Shown: positions 19,322 through 29,057, counted from the first letter of the stretch. The stretch: DNA of 64,000 nucleotides from Pseudomonas khavaziana (GCF_019145205.1 NZ_JAHSTT010000004.1:1-64000), one strand, 5' to 3'. The notes: generated by a model not told the origin, from the letters alone. A program made the numbers and translations.

Positions 19322-19843
19322 TCAGCGCTTGGGAAACAACCCCACGGCACATGCCACCACAGTCGGGTCGCCCTGGTAGGCCGCCCGCGGGCTCATCGAA
19401 GGCTGGTGCGGCCGGCCGTCCACGGTGCGCAGTTGCGGCCGCTCAACGGTCGGGGAACTGTGCTCCGGATCGACAATTTCCATGCAGCGACGCAGGGAGT
19501 TGAAGTCGGGCGATTGTGACAACGACAGGTGCAAGGTCTGGCTCACCGATACCGACACCACGGAACGTTGCGCACATTGCCCGTCATAGATCAGCGTGTG
19601 GCGGATCAACGGGTTGTCATGGCAATACTTCAATAGGTTGACCTGCCGCGAGTGGACCAGGGCGGTGTTGATGATCAGTAAGTCGAACGCCACGACGCCC
19701 GAGCGTGTCAGTGCCTGCAATTCGTCGAACGAACTCAACGGAGCGATGCGGTGATAGCCCAGTTGGTTGAGCATTTTCTCAATCTTGATCCGTTGCAAAA
19801 GCTCTGCATCGGCAATCAGAAGGCGTAACGCTTTATTGGACAT
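19322..19843 (-). CDS. Degenerate response-regulator receiver protein
   Basis: A 173-residue protein whose first 120 residues follow the REC fold: RLLIADAELLQRIKIEKMLN, FDELQALTRSGVVAFDLLII and HTLIYDGQ. The usual phosphoacceptor position after the third strand reads FDLLIINTALV, where Asn replaces Asp, and the acidic pair near the start is partly changed. It therefore probably cannot be phosphorylated and may act by protein contact. No output domain follows; the last 50 residues are polar. It is divergent from the fimbrial chaperone and shares a promoter region holding two RcsB-like boxes. Confidence 0.7.
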   Translation of the reverse strand: MSNKALRLLIADAELLQRIKIEKMLNQLGYHRIAPLSSFDELQALTRSGVVAFDLLIINTALVHSRQVNLLKYCHDNPLIRHTLIYDGQCAQRSVVSVSVSQTLHLSLSQSPDFNSLRRCMEIVDPEHSSPTVERPQLRTVDGRPHQPSMSPRAAYQGDPTVVACAVGLFPKR

Positions 19844-19922
19844 AGGGTAAACCTGACAGTTGGGCATCCGCGTCGATCATTCAACGCTGAACAAATTAAC
19901 CGTCAGCGGTGAAACCTGACTT

Positions 19923-19936
19923 TAAGGCGATTCTGA
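19923..19936 (-). promoter_or_regulatory. RcsB-box-like site 1
   Basis: TAAGGCGATTCTGA; its reverse complement TCAGAATCGCCTTA matches the site at 29807 (TAAGAATCGTCTTA) at 12 of 14 positions. It lies between the degenerate receiver gene and the chaperone gene. Confidence 0.55.
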
Positions 19937-19964
19937 AACGGCAATCCGGGGCACACCGTACTTT

Positions 19965-19978
19965 TAAGAATCGCCTCA
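19965..19978 (+). promoter_or_regulatory. RcsB-box-like site 2
   Basis: TAAGAATCGCCTCA, 12 of 14 matches to the site at 29807. It is in opposite orientation to site 1 and the two could also pair as a long hairpin. It is about 70 nt upstream of the chaperone start. Confidence 0.55.
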
Positions 19979-20047
19979 AAGCCTTCGCTCCACCCGCTAC
20001 CTACCATGGGCTGCGTTCCCTTACCCGACCATGGAATTGCCGTGTTC

Positions 20048-20731
20048 ATGTTTCTACTCAGAATGGTACTGGTGGCCTGCGGGCTGCTGATGCTTGCGTC
20101 TCCGCCTGCCAATGCGGCGCTGAAGATCGAAGGCACGCGCCTGATCTACTTCGGCCAGGACAAGGCCGCCGGTATCAGCGTGGTCAACCAGGCCTCGCAG
20201 GAAGTCGTGGTGCAAACCTGGATCACAGGCGAGGACGAATCCACCGGCCGTACCGTGCCCTTTGCCGCCACCGAGCCGTTGGTACAACTGGGCGCCGGGG
20301 AGCATCACAAGCTGCGCATCCTGTATGCCGGAGAAGGCTTGCCCAGCGATCGCGAATCGCTGTTCTGGCTCAATATCATGGAAATTCCACTGAAGTCGCA
20401 AGACTCCAACAGCGTTCAGTTTGCGATTCGCCAGCGGCTCAAGCTTTTCTATCGGCCACCCGCACTCCAGGGCGGTTCGGCCGAGGCCGTACAGCAGTTG
20501 GTATGGAGCAGCGACGGGCGTACGGTCACCGTCGACAACCCCAGCGCCTTTCACTTGTCACTGGTCAACCTGCAAACCGACAACCTGGCGCTCAGCGACT
20601 ACCTGATGCTCAAGCCCCACGAGCGTAAGACCCTGACCGCACCAGGCGCCTTGCCTAAAGGCACCACCCTCCATTTCGCCGAAATCACCGATATCGGTTT
20701 GCAAGCCCGGCATAGCGCGGCGCTCAACTGA
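20048..20731 (+). CDS. Periplasmic fimbrial chaperone (PapD type)
   Basis: About 227 residues with a signal peptide ending PPANA. The PapD-like first domain has IEGTRLIYFGQDKAAGISVVN, the conserved DRESLFWLNIMEIP motif and IRQRLKLFYRPPAL, where the arginine and lysine that anchor subunit C-termini reside. The second domain is shorter and ends with ITDIGLQARH. ATG 20048 is used; a GTG at 20042 has better spacing from GGAA. It precedes the adhesin-like gene by 23 bp. It corresponds to the second chaperone (CupD5-like position) of Cup systems. Confidence 0.85.
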   Translation: MFLLRMVLVACGLLMLASPPANAALKIEGTRLIYFGQDKAAGISVVNQASQEVVVQTWITGEDESTGRTVPFAATEPLVQLGAGEHHKLRILYAGEGLPSDRESLFWLNIMEIPLKSQDSNSVQFAIRQRLKLFYRPPALQGGSAEAVQQLVWSSDGRTVTVDNPSAFHLSLVNLQTDNLALSDYLMLKPHERKTLTAPGALPKGTTLHFAEITDIGLQARHSAALN

Positions 20732-20754
20732 TAGAACACAGGGTATTTATACCA

Positions 20755-21738
20755 ATGTCACTGACCAAACGCTGTTTACCCCTACTGATATGGGCCTGTG
20801 CGGTCCTGCCCGCCACCAGCCATGCACTGGCCTGCCGCGAGGACGGCACCAACTCGATCATCACCCAGGAAGCGCTGGGTACGGCGCTGGCGGTGGCAGC
20901 CGACGCCCCCAACGGCACGATTATCTGGGAGTCCGGTCCTCGCTCGACCAACGTGATCTGCAAGGACGACTACCTCCACGGCCGTGAGGAAGTGTATTTC
21001 TATGTCAACCCGGCCAGCGTGAGTATCGGCACCGGGATTCGCGTGGGCATTCGCTATAACAACCAGCCGATTACCCAAAGCACCGGCAAGGTGGGTACCG
21101 GCTTCTTCTCCGACCGAGGCTGCAATTTGTCCAATTGCGTGGGTTGGGACAAGGCGCGCTTTACGCTCAATTTCAGCGTATTCATCGAGAAGTACGACCC
21201 CACCCCACCGAGCGGCCAGGCCAGCACCTTAACCTCTTACCGCGTGTTCCAACTGGATGGGGTGCGCGGGCTCAACTCACGACCCAACAGCAATTTCAAC
21301 TATGTGGTCACCGGCATGAACGATATCCGCTTCGTGCCTTGCACCCCAGAACTGACCATCAGCCCCAGCGTGGTCAACTTCCCCACGCCCTCGCGCAAGG
21401 CCGCGATCGGTGAAGTCGCCAGCAGCGCTAACTTCAGCCTTAACCTGCGCAAGGGCTGCGACACGCCCTATACCGTCAGCGCACGCTTCGCCACCACGCC
21501 CGGCGGCGGCAGTGTGAACAATGGCTTGCTGGTGCCGGACAACAACAGCTCGGTCGGCATCTCACTGTCTCGCGCCGAGAGCCAGCAGCAACTGCTGTTC
21601 AACAACTGGTTCACGCTGCAGGAGTTGATGGGCCTGGGCCAGAGCCACGATGAATTCCGCGCAGACCTCAAATGGCGCACCTTGCCGATTCCAGGTGCGT
21701 TCGACGCTGCCGTGGTAGTGGATATGTACTACAAGTAG
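20755..21738 (+). CDS. Fimbrial tip adhesin-like protein
   Basis: A 327-residue precursor, much longer than the pilin. It has a signal peptide (cleavage near SHALA), an N-terminal lectin-like half with several cysteines (ACREDG, VICKDD, CNLSNC), and a C-terminal pilin domain (ELTISPSVVNFPTPSRKAA... ) ending in the donor-strand motif AVVVDMYYK. This two-domain plan is that of tip adhesins. It is co-transcribed with the upstream chaperone. The receptor is unknown. Confidence 0.75.
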   Translation: MSLTKRCLPLLIWACAVLPATSHALACREDGTNSIITQEALGTALAVAADAPNGTIIWESGPRSTNVICKDDYLHGREEVYFYVNPASVSIGTGIRVGIRYNNQPITQSTGKVGTGFFSDRGCNLSNCVGWDKARFTLNFSVFIEKYDPTPPSGQASTLTSYRVFQLDGVRGLNSRPNSNFNYVVTGMNDIRFVPCTPELTISPSVVNFPTPSRKAAIGEVASSANFSLNLRKGCDTPYTVSARFATTPGGGSVNNGLLVPDNNSSVGISLSRAESQQQLLFNNWFTLQELMGLGQSHDEFRADLKWRTLPIPGAFDAAVVVDMYYK

Positions 21739-21746
21739 GCGATTTT

Positions 21747-21760
21747 TAAGGATCGTCTTA
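21747..21760 (+). promoter_or_regulatory. RcsB-box-like site 3
   Basis: TAAGGATCGTCTTA, differing from the site at 29807 by one base, 9 bp after the adhesin stop and 36 bp before the first sensor kinase. It could place the signalling genes under their own product. Confidence 0.6.
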
Positions 21761-21795
21761 TGCCACCGGCAAAGGCCCAGCCGTAAAGTCTGCCG

Positions 21796-24600
21796 ATGCG
21801 ATTGAAAAGTTACCTGCTACAGATCAACCCCGTCCTTTCCCGACCCGAAGCAGCCAGAAGGCTGCTTCGTATTTTTGCGAGCGTGCTGCTGGTGGGCATC
21901 CTGGGCGGGGTCTATACCTTTCTGCTGTCAACCTTCAACAACGACATTTCCCAGCGCCGCGGCTATATGAGCAGCGCCATAGCCGAAGCCCATACGTTTT
22001 TCACCAACCGCCAAGCCTTGCTCGAAAGCCTGAGCCTGTCGGCAGTGCGCAAGCAGTCCAGGGTCTATCCCTCTTCGGCGGAAGAACAACACCTGGAGCT
22101 GGGGGACACCCCGGGCGGTCAATGGAGCATCTGGCTGACCGCGCGCATGCGCGACTACCTCAAGGCCAAGCAGCTCAACCTGCTCTACGTCAACACCGGC
22201 TCCAACCCGCACGTGACGCGGCTGTTCGATGCGACCACGCAGGTATTGCCGATTTCCAAGTGCATGCTCAACCGCCTCAAGGCCCTGCAACACACCGACC
22301 CGGCCACGCTCAACGAGCTCTGGCTGAGCGACAGGACTGAACAGCACTCGCACCTGTATATCTTCATTCGCCTGGACGAGCGTGATCGCGACTCCGGCTG
22401 GCTCGGACTGGAGATGGAAAGCAGGGAAGTTTCCACGACCCTGAGCGACCAGAGCGCCGGCGAGTTCATGATGCTCAATTCCCAGGGCATGCTGGTGTTC
22501 ACCAACAGCACCGATACACAGTTGAGCCAGCAACACCTGAGGCCCGGCGAAGACAGTTTTTTCGGTTTTGTCGGCAACGGCTGGCTGCCCGACCACCTGG
22601 TGATTCGCAAACACCTGAAGTCCTCTGAATGGCAGTTGATGTACTCCATCGACCTGCGTGCGGTGGTCACCGGCCTGTGGAAACAGCTGCTCGGTGCGCT
22701 GCTGTTTTGCCTGTTCAGCCTGACGCTGATCTGGTTGGTGATGCGCCGCGTCGACCAGCGTTTTATCCTGCCGTCGATCCATCGCATCCAGGCGTTGATC
22801 GAAAGCGAAGCCTTCGGCCGCGATGTGATCCAGACCGCCCCCGTGGCCCTGTGCGTGCTGCGCCGCACCGACGGCCAGGTGGTACTGGAAAACACCCTGG
22901 CCCAACAATGGCTGGGGAACGGGCCGGAGCGCGAAGCGCTGCGCGCCGGCTGGATCGAGCAGGCCTTTGCCAACGCCCCTTCCGAGCGCAGTGACTACTT
23001 TGAAACCATCGACGGCCGTCACCTGTACCTGAGCAGTGCACCGACCCGTTACAAAGGCGAAGACGTGCTGTTTTGCGCCTTCAGTGATATCAGCGCGCGC
23101 AAGCAGGTCGAGGCGGCGCTGGAAGAGGCGCGGCAATCGGCGGACGCAGCTAATGCCGCGAAAACCCTGTTCCTGGCGACCATGAGCCATGAAATCCGCA
23201 CACCGCTGTACGGCGTGCTCGGCACCCTGGAACTGCTGGCGCGCACGCAACTGGATGCGCAACAAAAGGACTACCTGCAGGCGATCGAAGGCTCATCGTC
23301 GACCTTGCTGCAACTGATCTGCGATGTGCTGGACGTATCGAAGATCGAAGCCGGGCAGCTGGCACTGGAGATGAGCGAGTTCTCGCCGCTGGACCTGGTG
23401 CATGAAATCATCCAGGGCTACGCCGCGGCCGCCCACGCCAAGGGCCTGCAGCTGTACGCCTGCTTCGATCCCAAGTTGCCGGAACGGCTGATCGGTGACG
23501 TGACGCGCATCCGCCAGATTCTCAATAACCTGCTCAACAACGCGGTGAAATTCACCGACTATGGGCGCGTGGTGCTGCGGGTCAAAGTGCTGGGCCGCGA
23601 CGGCGAACGCTCCAGTCTGTTGTGGCAAGTCTCAGACACCGGCAAAGGTATCGCCCAGGAAGACCAGGCGATGATTTTCGAGCCGTTTTACCAGAGTGAA
23701 GGCAATACCAATGTGGTTGCCGGCACCGGCCTGGGCCTGCCGATTTGCCAGCGTCTGACGGAGTTGATGAACGGCAATATCCGCATGGTCAGCGAACTCG
23801 GCCTGGGCAGCAGTTTCAGCCTGATCCTGCCGTTGGAGGAAGCATCTGTTGCACCGATGACACCGTTGCTGGCCGAGACCATTTACGTGGCCTCGCCGAT
23901 CCCGGAACTGGCAAACGCGATCGCCGGCTGGTTGCGCCGTTGGGGCGCCAGGGCCCAGGCCGGCTTGCCGACGTTGGCGGACACGCACCTGCTGCTGCAA
24001 GTGCACCCCGGCAGCGTTGACCCGTTACTGGTGCCCCAGTGGCCTGGGCCGGTGATTCACGTGAGCAGCAATGCCTGCCCCTGCGCAGAAGCCGACGCCG
24101 ACGTCGGCACCTGGCACGTCAACCTCAACCACCTGGGAGCCATTCATCAGGCCGTGAGCCAGGTGCAAGGGCTATGGGTGGCCCGCGCCGATGAGCAAAC
24201 GCACCAGCGGGAGCTGAACAAACTCAACCTGCACCTGTTGGTGGCCGAGGACAACATCATCAACCAGCTGATTTTGCGTGACCAACTCGAAGAACTCGGC
24301 TGCACCGTGGAACTGGCGGCCGACGGTCAAGAAGCGTTGCAGTTGTACAGCGCCGGCAACTTCGATGTGGTGTTGACGGATGTGAACATGCCCCATATCA
24401 ACGGCTATGAACTGGCGCGTGAACTGCGTCGACAGGGCTGCCCATTGCCGATTATCGGGGCCACCGCCAACGCCATGCGCGGCGAGGCCGACCTGTGCCT
24501 GGCCGCCGGCATGAACCATTGCCTGGTCAAACCTTTTGCGTTGCGGGCTCTATTCAACTCCCTGGCGCCTTATGCACGGATCCCCCATGAAGCCCCTTAG
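21796..24600 (+). CDS. Hybrid sensor histidine kinase (PvrS-like)
   Basis: A 934-residue inner-membrane kinase. TM1 is at about 24-46, a periplasmic sensor at 47-295, TM2 about 298-316 and a PAS-like region about 335-430. The HisKA domain has FLATMSHEIRTPLYG with His near 464, the HATPase has N-box LNNLLNNAVKF and GTGLGLPICQRL, and the receiver carries Asp near 862 in VVLTDVNMP. There is no Hpt domain, unlike the second kinase. Its stop overlaps the next gene by 14 nt. By order and partners it corresponds to PvrS of the P. aeruginosa PA14 cupD island (inference). The sensed signal is unknown. Confidence 0.85.
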   Translation: MRLKSYLLQINPVLSRPEAARRLLRIFASVLLVGILGGVYTFLLSTFNNDISQRRGYMSSAIAEAHTFFTNRQALLESLSLSAVRKQSRVYPSSAEEQHLELGDTPGGQWSIWLTARMRDYLKAKQLNLLYVNTGSNPHVTRLFDATTQVLPISKCMLNRLKALQHTDPATLNELWLSDRTEQHSHLYIFIRLDERDRDSGWLGLEMESREVSTTLSDQSAGEFMMLNSQGMLVFTNSTDTQLSQQHLRPGEDSFFGFVGNGWLPDHLVIRKHLKSSEWQLMYSIDLRAVVTGLWKQLLGALLFCLFSLTLIWLVMRRVDQRFILPSIHRIQALIESEAFGRDVIQTAPVALCVLRRTDGQVVLENTLAQQWLGNGPEREALRAGWIEQAFANAPSERSDYFETIDGRHLYLSSAPTRYKGEDVLFCAFSDISARKQVEAALEEARQSADAANAAKTLFLATMSHEIRTPLYGVLGTLELLARTQLDAQQKDYLQAIEGSSSTLLQLICDVLDVSKIEAGQLALEMSEFSPLDLVHEIIQGYAAAAHAKGLQLYACFDPKLPERLIGDVTRIRQILNNLLNNAVKFTDYGRVVLRVKVLGRDGERSSLLWQVSDTGKGIAQEDQAMIFEPFYQSEGNTNVVAGTGLGLPICQRLTELMNGNIRMVSELGLGSSFSLILPLEEASVAPMTPLLAETIYVASPIPELANAIAGWLRRWGARAQAGLPTLADTHLLLQVHPGSVDPLLVPQWPGPVIHVSSNACPCAEADADVGTWHVNLNHLGAIHQAVSQVQGLWVARADEQTHQRELNKLNLHLLVAEDNIINQLILRDQLEELGCTVELAADGQEALQLYSAGNFDVVLTDVNMPHINGYELARELRRQGCPLPIIGATANAMRGEADLCLAAGMNHCLVKPFALRALFNSLAPYARIPHEAP

Positions 24601-25780
24601 TATTCTGATTGTCGAGGACCATCCCCTGCAGCATATCTACCTGCAGAACCTGCTCAGCGAGTTGGGAGACTTCCTGCTCGAAACCGCCGAGGATGGCAAC
24701 CAGGCGCTGGAGCGTCTGCGCCAGCGGGATTTCGACCTGGTGCTGACCGATCTGCTGATGCCCGGCATGGATGGCGTGCAATTTATCCAGTGCCTGGCCA
24801 GCCTACGCTGCAAGCCGGCGCTGGCGATCATGAGCGCGGCGTCACGGCGCATGCTGATGGCGGCCAGCCTGGTTGCAAAAAACCTCGATGTCGAAGTGAT
24901 CGGGCTGATCTCCAAACCAGTGACCGTCGAGGCCTTGCGCACACTGGTCGATCAACTCAGGAACAAGGTGCACAAGCCCTCTGCGCAATTGCCCGAGCAC
25001 ATGGACATCGACCGCCAAACACTGGTACAGGCCATGAGCGGTGGCCAGTTCCAGGCCTGGTTCCAGCCGAAGAAGTCCCTTGCCAACGGCCGTATCGTTG
25101 CCGCCGAAGCCCTGGTGCGCTGGATGCACCCCGAGCAAGGCGTGATGCTGCCCGCCGCGTTCCTGCCGGCGATCAAGGCATTCGAACTGGAGGAACGCCT
25201 GTTGTGGCTGGTGCTCAAGCAGGCGATCCACGCCCAGGAACACTGGCGCCAGCGTGGCTATGAAATCCCGGTGTCGATCAACCTGCCCACACACCTGCTC
25301 AACAGCCATGACCTGGCCGACCGCTTGCTGGAGTTCGTGCTGCACCACAACGGCATTCCCGCAATGATCTGCTTTGAGCTGATGGAATGCTCGGTGCCGC
25401 AAGACATCAGCAACTTCTACGCCGGCGCCTGTCGATTGCGGATCAAGGGATTCGGTTTGTCCCAGGATGATTTCGGCAAGGGCTACAGCTCCTACCTCAA
25501 TCTGGTGTCCACGCCGTTTACCGAACTGAAGATCGACCAGGCACTGGTGCAGGGCAGCCACGACAACGAAGGCATCGCCCAGGCGTTGGCGAGCATTATC
25601 GCGCTGGGCCGCAAGTTGGGCCTGACAGTGGTCGCCGAGGGCGTGGAAACCCCTCAGCAATTGGCGCTGCTGCGCAAAATCGACTGCAATCAGGTGCAGG
25701 GCTTCCTGATCTCCCATGCGGTGTCTTCAGACCAATTTCAGCAATTACTGAACAATGATGGCCCCGCGACATCTCACTAG
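24587..25780 (+). CDS. pvrR: REC-EAL c-di-GMP phosphodiesterase, PvrR-like
   Basis: A 397-residue two-domain response regulator. The receiver (about 1-120) has the acidic pair in IVEDHP and Asp55 in LVLTDLLMP. The EAL domain (about 150-390) has FQPKKSLANGRIVAAEALVRW (E about 174), VSINLP, CFELMECS, DDFGKGYSSY, LKIDQALVQ, VAEGVET and QGFLIS. All metal and catalytic positions I can recognise are conserved, so hydrolysis of cyclic-di-GMP is predicted. PvrR in PA14 is known as an EAL regulator that lowers attachment and antagonises fimbrial expression. It is translationally coupled to the preceding kinase. Confidence 0.88.
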   Translation: MKPLSILIVEDHPLQHIYLQNLLSELGDFLLETAEDGNQALERLRQRDFDLVLTDLLMPGMDGVQFIQCLASLRCKPALAIMSAASRRMLMAASLVAKNLDVEVIGLISKPVTVEALRTLVDQLRNKVHKPSAQLPEHMDIDRQTLVQAMSGGQFQAWFQPKKSLANGRIVAAEALVRWMHPEQGVMLPAAFLPAIKAFELEERLLWLVLKQAIHAQEHWRQRGYEIPVSINLPTHLLNSHDLADRLLEFVLHHNGIPAMICFELMECSVPQDISNFYAGACRLRIKGFGLSQDDFGKGYSSYLNLVSTPFTELKIDQALVQGSHDNEGIAQALASIIALGRKLGLTVVAEGVETPQQLALLRKIDCNQVQGFLISHAVSSDQFQQLLNNDGPATSH

Positions 25781-25860
25781 CTGGCGGCCCCAGATTACTT
25801 GCCCTTTAAAGGAACAAGCAGCATCCAGTGCCGATTTTTCCTGCGCCTGCGGACCCCCTG

Positions 25861-28800
25861 ATGAAGCACAACAACGCGATCCTCGAAGCCTTTACCCGCA
25901 GCTCATTGCGCCTGAACAAGGGCTTGATGGTGCTGATGGGAATTGCTTTGCTGCTGGTACTGACCAATTACTGGTCTCTGCAAAGGGGCGTCGAAATCCG
26001 GTACGGCGCCATGCGCTTTCACTTTGCGCGTCTGATGGAAAATCTCTCAGATCAGCAAACCTACCTCAAGAGCCTGACGCATCCAGGCATCCAGGCCGAA
26101 CTGCTGCACGCCACCCACGTGCAGATCAGCCTAAAGAGCCGCATGGTCGACAACCGCCGCACGTTGTACGAAGGCCAGAAGTATTCTTTTTCGGTACCGT
26201 TCAGCATCAAGTTCGATGAACAGCAGATCGCCGCCGCCGCCAGGCCGCCGATTTTTGCCCTGGGCGCGCACCTGACCAGTTACTACAGCGCCTTCTGGTC
26301 TTCGTCGCCGTACGAGGCGCCGCAAACCTTTCTGCTCAATCGTCAGGCTAACTACACCATCACTGTTCCGTCCGTGGGCTATCAGCACCGGGAAAGCCCC
26401 GAGGATACCGACAACCCCGTGGCGCGAGTCAACGCTGTGCAGCAAATCCTCGCACAGACACCGCAGCCGCTTGAGCAGAATCGGGTGTATTGGCAGGCCG
26501 GGCCCGAACCCGAATATTTGCTGGCCTACATCGGCCTGCCACTCGACGTACAGGGCCAGGCAGTGATCGGCACCCTGCTCGATGTGTCGCAGGTCGACGA
26601 TGTACAGCGCGCGCTGAATCACTCGGCGTTTGATCGCTTCACCCTGATTGGCCCTGACCGCACCCGGTTGATCGGGCCAATCATCCAGGCGCAGCTCAGC
26701 GACGGTGTGCATTTCACGGCCAACGGCATTGAATTCAAGATCACCCAGGCCGGCGACCAGCCCTGGAGCGCGGTCTATGGCCTGAACTACTCGCACTTCT
26801 TTCACTCCGCATTGTGGCCGTTGAGCACCTTGGCGTTGCTGCTGTTCAGCCTGATCACCCTGGGTTGGGCCGGCACTCGCTGGTATCGACGCCAGGTGAT
26901 TATGCCGGCGCAACTGGCCCACGAACGCATTGCCGAAAGCGTGGCATTCAGCCGCGTGATCATCGACACCGCCCCCACCGGGTTATGCGTGGTGCGACGC
27001 AGCGATGGCAAGGTGTTGATCGAAAACCAGCGGGCCCAGCAATGGCCGGGGACCGCACGTTTGGTGGCGGCCATGGCCGGTAAGCACGACATGGCTGAGA
27101 GCGGTGAGGCGCATCTGGAGATCGAGGGCCGGCACCTGCAGATCGGTTTTGTGTCGACCCGCTACCAAGCTGAAAATGTGCGCCTTTACGCTTTCAACGA
27201 TATTACCCGGCATATCGAAGATGCACAGTCCCTGGAAGAGGCGCGCCACGCCGCCGATGCAGCCAGCGAGGCCAAGACGTTGTTCCTGGCAACGATGAGC
27301 CATGAAATCCGCACGCCGCTGTATGGCGTGCTCGGCACTCTCGAATTACTCGGTCTGACAAACCTTGACCCACACCAGAAGGCCTACCTTCACACCATCC
27401 AGCGCTCGTCCGCCACCCTGTTCCAGCTGATCAGCGATGTGCTGGATGTCTCGAAGATCGAGTCCGGGCAAATGGCGATAGAAGCTGTGGAGTTCTGCCC
27501 GCTGGACATGCTCGAAGACACCCTGCACACCTACGCCGCTTTTGCCCAGCGCAAGGGGCTGCAGCTCTATAGCTGCATTGACCCGCAGTTGCCGGACTGC
27601 GTGATGGGCGACCCGATGCGCATCCGCCAGATTCTCAATAACCTGGTCAGCAACGCGATCAAATTCACCGATTTCGGGCGCGTGGTGATTCGTGCCAGGG
27701 TGACGGGCCGCGACGCCAATCATGTCGACATGCAATGGCAAGTCACCGACTCCGGCGTAGGCATCCCCGAGGCGCAGCAGGCCAAGCTCTTCGATCTGTT
27801 CTACCAGGCGCCGGACACCGCCAGCGAAGGCGGCGCCGGGCTTGGCCTACCGATCTGCCGGTGGCTGGCACAGATGATGGACGGCGAGATCCGTGTGGTC
27901 AGCGAGCCCGGGCTGGGCAGCAGCTTTACGTTGAAAATGCGCCTGCCGCTGTGTGGCGGCACACTCACCAACCTGCCGCGGATCGAACCCAGCCCGACGC
28001 CGGTATACGTACAGGCACCGGTACGCGAACTGGCGCAGGCAATGAGTGACTGGCTCAACCGCCTGGGCATCACTGCCACCCTGGCGGCGACCACCCAGGA
28101 CAACGACAACCATCATGCAGTGCTGGTGGACCTGTTGCCCAGGGAGCCCGCCAGGCCATGGAGCGGCCAGCGCGTGCTGTGCCTGCCGGGTGCGCACAGC
28201 CCGCCGCTGCACACGGCGCAAGGCTGGGTGGTGGATCTGCACGACTTACGCACCCTCGCCGCCACCGTGTCACTGGCGCAGCATGGCAAGCATGAGCAGC
28301 CCACGCCGACCCGACCACAAACTGCGGGGCAGTTGGGGCTGCGCATCCTGGTGGCCGAGGACAACCCGGTCAACCAGGCGATCATCAAGGAGCAGCTGGA
28401 GGCGCTTGGTTGCTCGGTTAGCCTGGCGGCCAACGGCGAGCAGGCGTTGCAAGTGTGGCAACCCCAGGCTTTCGACCTGGTACTGACCGACGTGAATATG
28501 CCGTTGATGAATGGGTACGAGCTGGCCAGAACCCTGCGCGAACATGACCCTCAGTTGCCGATTATCGGTGTGACCGCCAATGCAATGCGCGAGGAAGGCG
28601 TGCGTTGCCTGGCGGTGGGCATGAACGCCTGGATCGTCAAGCCCTTGAGCCTGCAAACCCTGCGTGGCCAGTTGATCAAGCTGTGCAAGGTCAAGCCCCC
28701 GGCTGAGCCTGCCGCGCCGATATTCGACGACAGCGTGCAACTGTCGGACAAGATGCGCCCGCTGTTCATCAGCAGCGTGCAGCAGGACATACAGCGCATC

Positions 28801-29034
28801 GATGTGGCTCTGGCACAGCGTGATACCCGCAAACTCGGCCAATTGCTGCATTCGATCGCCGGCGCCCTGGGTGCTGTTCAGGCGCTCAGCCTGGCCCAGG
28901 CGTGCATCGAACTGGAAAGCGCCCTTGACCGCGGCAGCCTCGACACAACGCTTGAGCTCAAGGTGAAGACTGTGATGCGGCGTCTGTTGGCCGTTCTGGA
29001 AACTCTCCAGCCCGGGCACCCTTCACTCACTTGA
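25861..29034 (+). CDS. rcsC: Hybrid kinase with Hpt domain (RcsC-like)
   Basis: A 1057-residue kinase paralogous to the preceding one: TM1 about 22-38, periplasmic region, TM2 about 315-335, HisKA FLATMSHEIRTPLYG with His near 481, HATPase with LNNLVSNAIKF and GAGLGLPICRWL, receiver Asp near 877, and a C-terminal Hpt domain (LLHSIAGALGAVQALSLA, His near 997). The Hpt gives a full His-Asp-His relay to the RcsB-like regulator that follows. ATG 25861 is chosen; an in-frame GTG at 25828 has a more distant AAGGAAC. The two kinases share nearly identical HisKA text, which points to duplication followed by sensor divergence. Confidence 0.85.
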   Translation: MKHNNAILEAFTRSSLRLNKGLMVLMGIALLLVLTNYWSLQRGVEIRYGAMRFHFARLMENLSDQQTYLKSLTHPGIQAELLHATHVQISLKSRMVDNRRTLYEGQKYSFSVPFSIKFDEQQIAAAARPPIFALGAHLTSYYSAFWSSSPYEAPQTFLLNRQANYTITVPSVGYQHRESPEDTDNPVARVNAVQQILAQTPQPLEQNRVYWQAGPEPEYLLAYIGLPLDVQGQAVIGTLLDVSQVDDVQRALNHSAFDRFTLIGPDRTRLIGPIIQAQLSDGVHFTANGIEFKITQAGDQPWSAVYGLNYSHFFHSALWPLSTLALLLFSLITLGWAGTRWYRRQVIMPAQLAHERIAESVAFSRVIIDTAPTGLCVVRRSDGKVLIENQRAQQWPGTARLVAAMAGKHDMAESGEAHLEIEGRHLQIGFVSTRYQAENVRLYAFNDITRHIEDAQSLEEARHAADAASEAKTLFLATMSHEIRTPLYGVLGTLELLGLTNLDPHQKAYLHTIQRSSATLFQLISDVLDVSKIESGQMAIEAVEFCPLDMLEDTLHTYAAFAQRKGLQLYSCIDPQLPDCVMGDPMRIRQILNNLVSNAIKFTDFGRVVIRARVTGRDANHVDMQWQVTDSGVGIPEAQQAKLFDLFYQAPDTASEGGAGLGLPICRWLAQMMDGEIRVVSEPGLGSSFTLKMRLPLCGGTLTNLPRIEPSPTPVYVQAPVRELAQAMSDWLNRLGITATLAATTQDNDNHHAVLVDLLPREPARPWSGQRVLCLPGAHSPPLHTAQGWVVDLHDLRTLAATVSLAQHGKHEQPTPTRPQTAGQLGLRILVAEDNPVNQAIIKEQLEALGCSVSLAANGEQALQVWQPQAFDLVLTDVNMPLMNGYELARTLREHDPQLPIIGVTANAMREEGVRCLAVGMNAWIVKPLSLQTLRGQLIKLCKVKPPAEPAAPIFDDSVQLSDKMRPLFISSVQQDIQRIDVALAQRDTRKLGQLLHSIAGALGAVQALSLAQACIELESALDRGSLDTTLELKVKTVMRRLLAVLETLQPGHPSLT

Positions 29035-29057
29035 ACTGGCACTACGGACGGCCCTTT

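Noticed and set aside
19074..19379. 101-codon frame overlapping the small membrane protein
   Set aside because: Shifted frame of the 80-residue protein, which has the good ribosome site and clear membrane segments.
21928..23265. 445-codon antisense frame over the first kinase
   Set aside because: Same shadow effect; kinase motifs on the plus strand are decisive.
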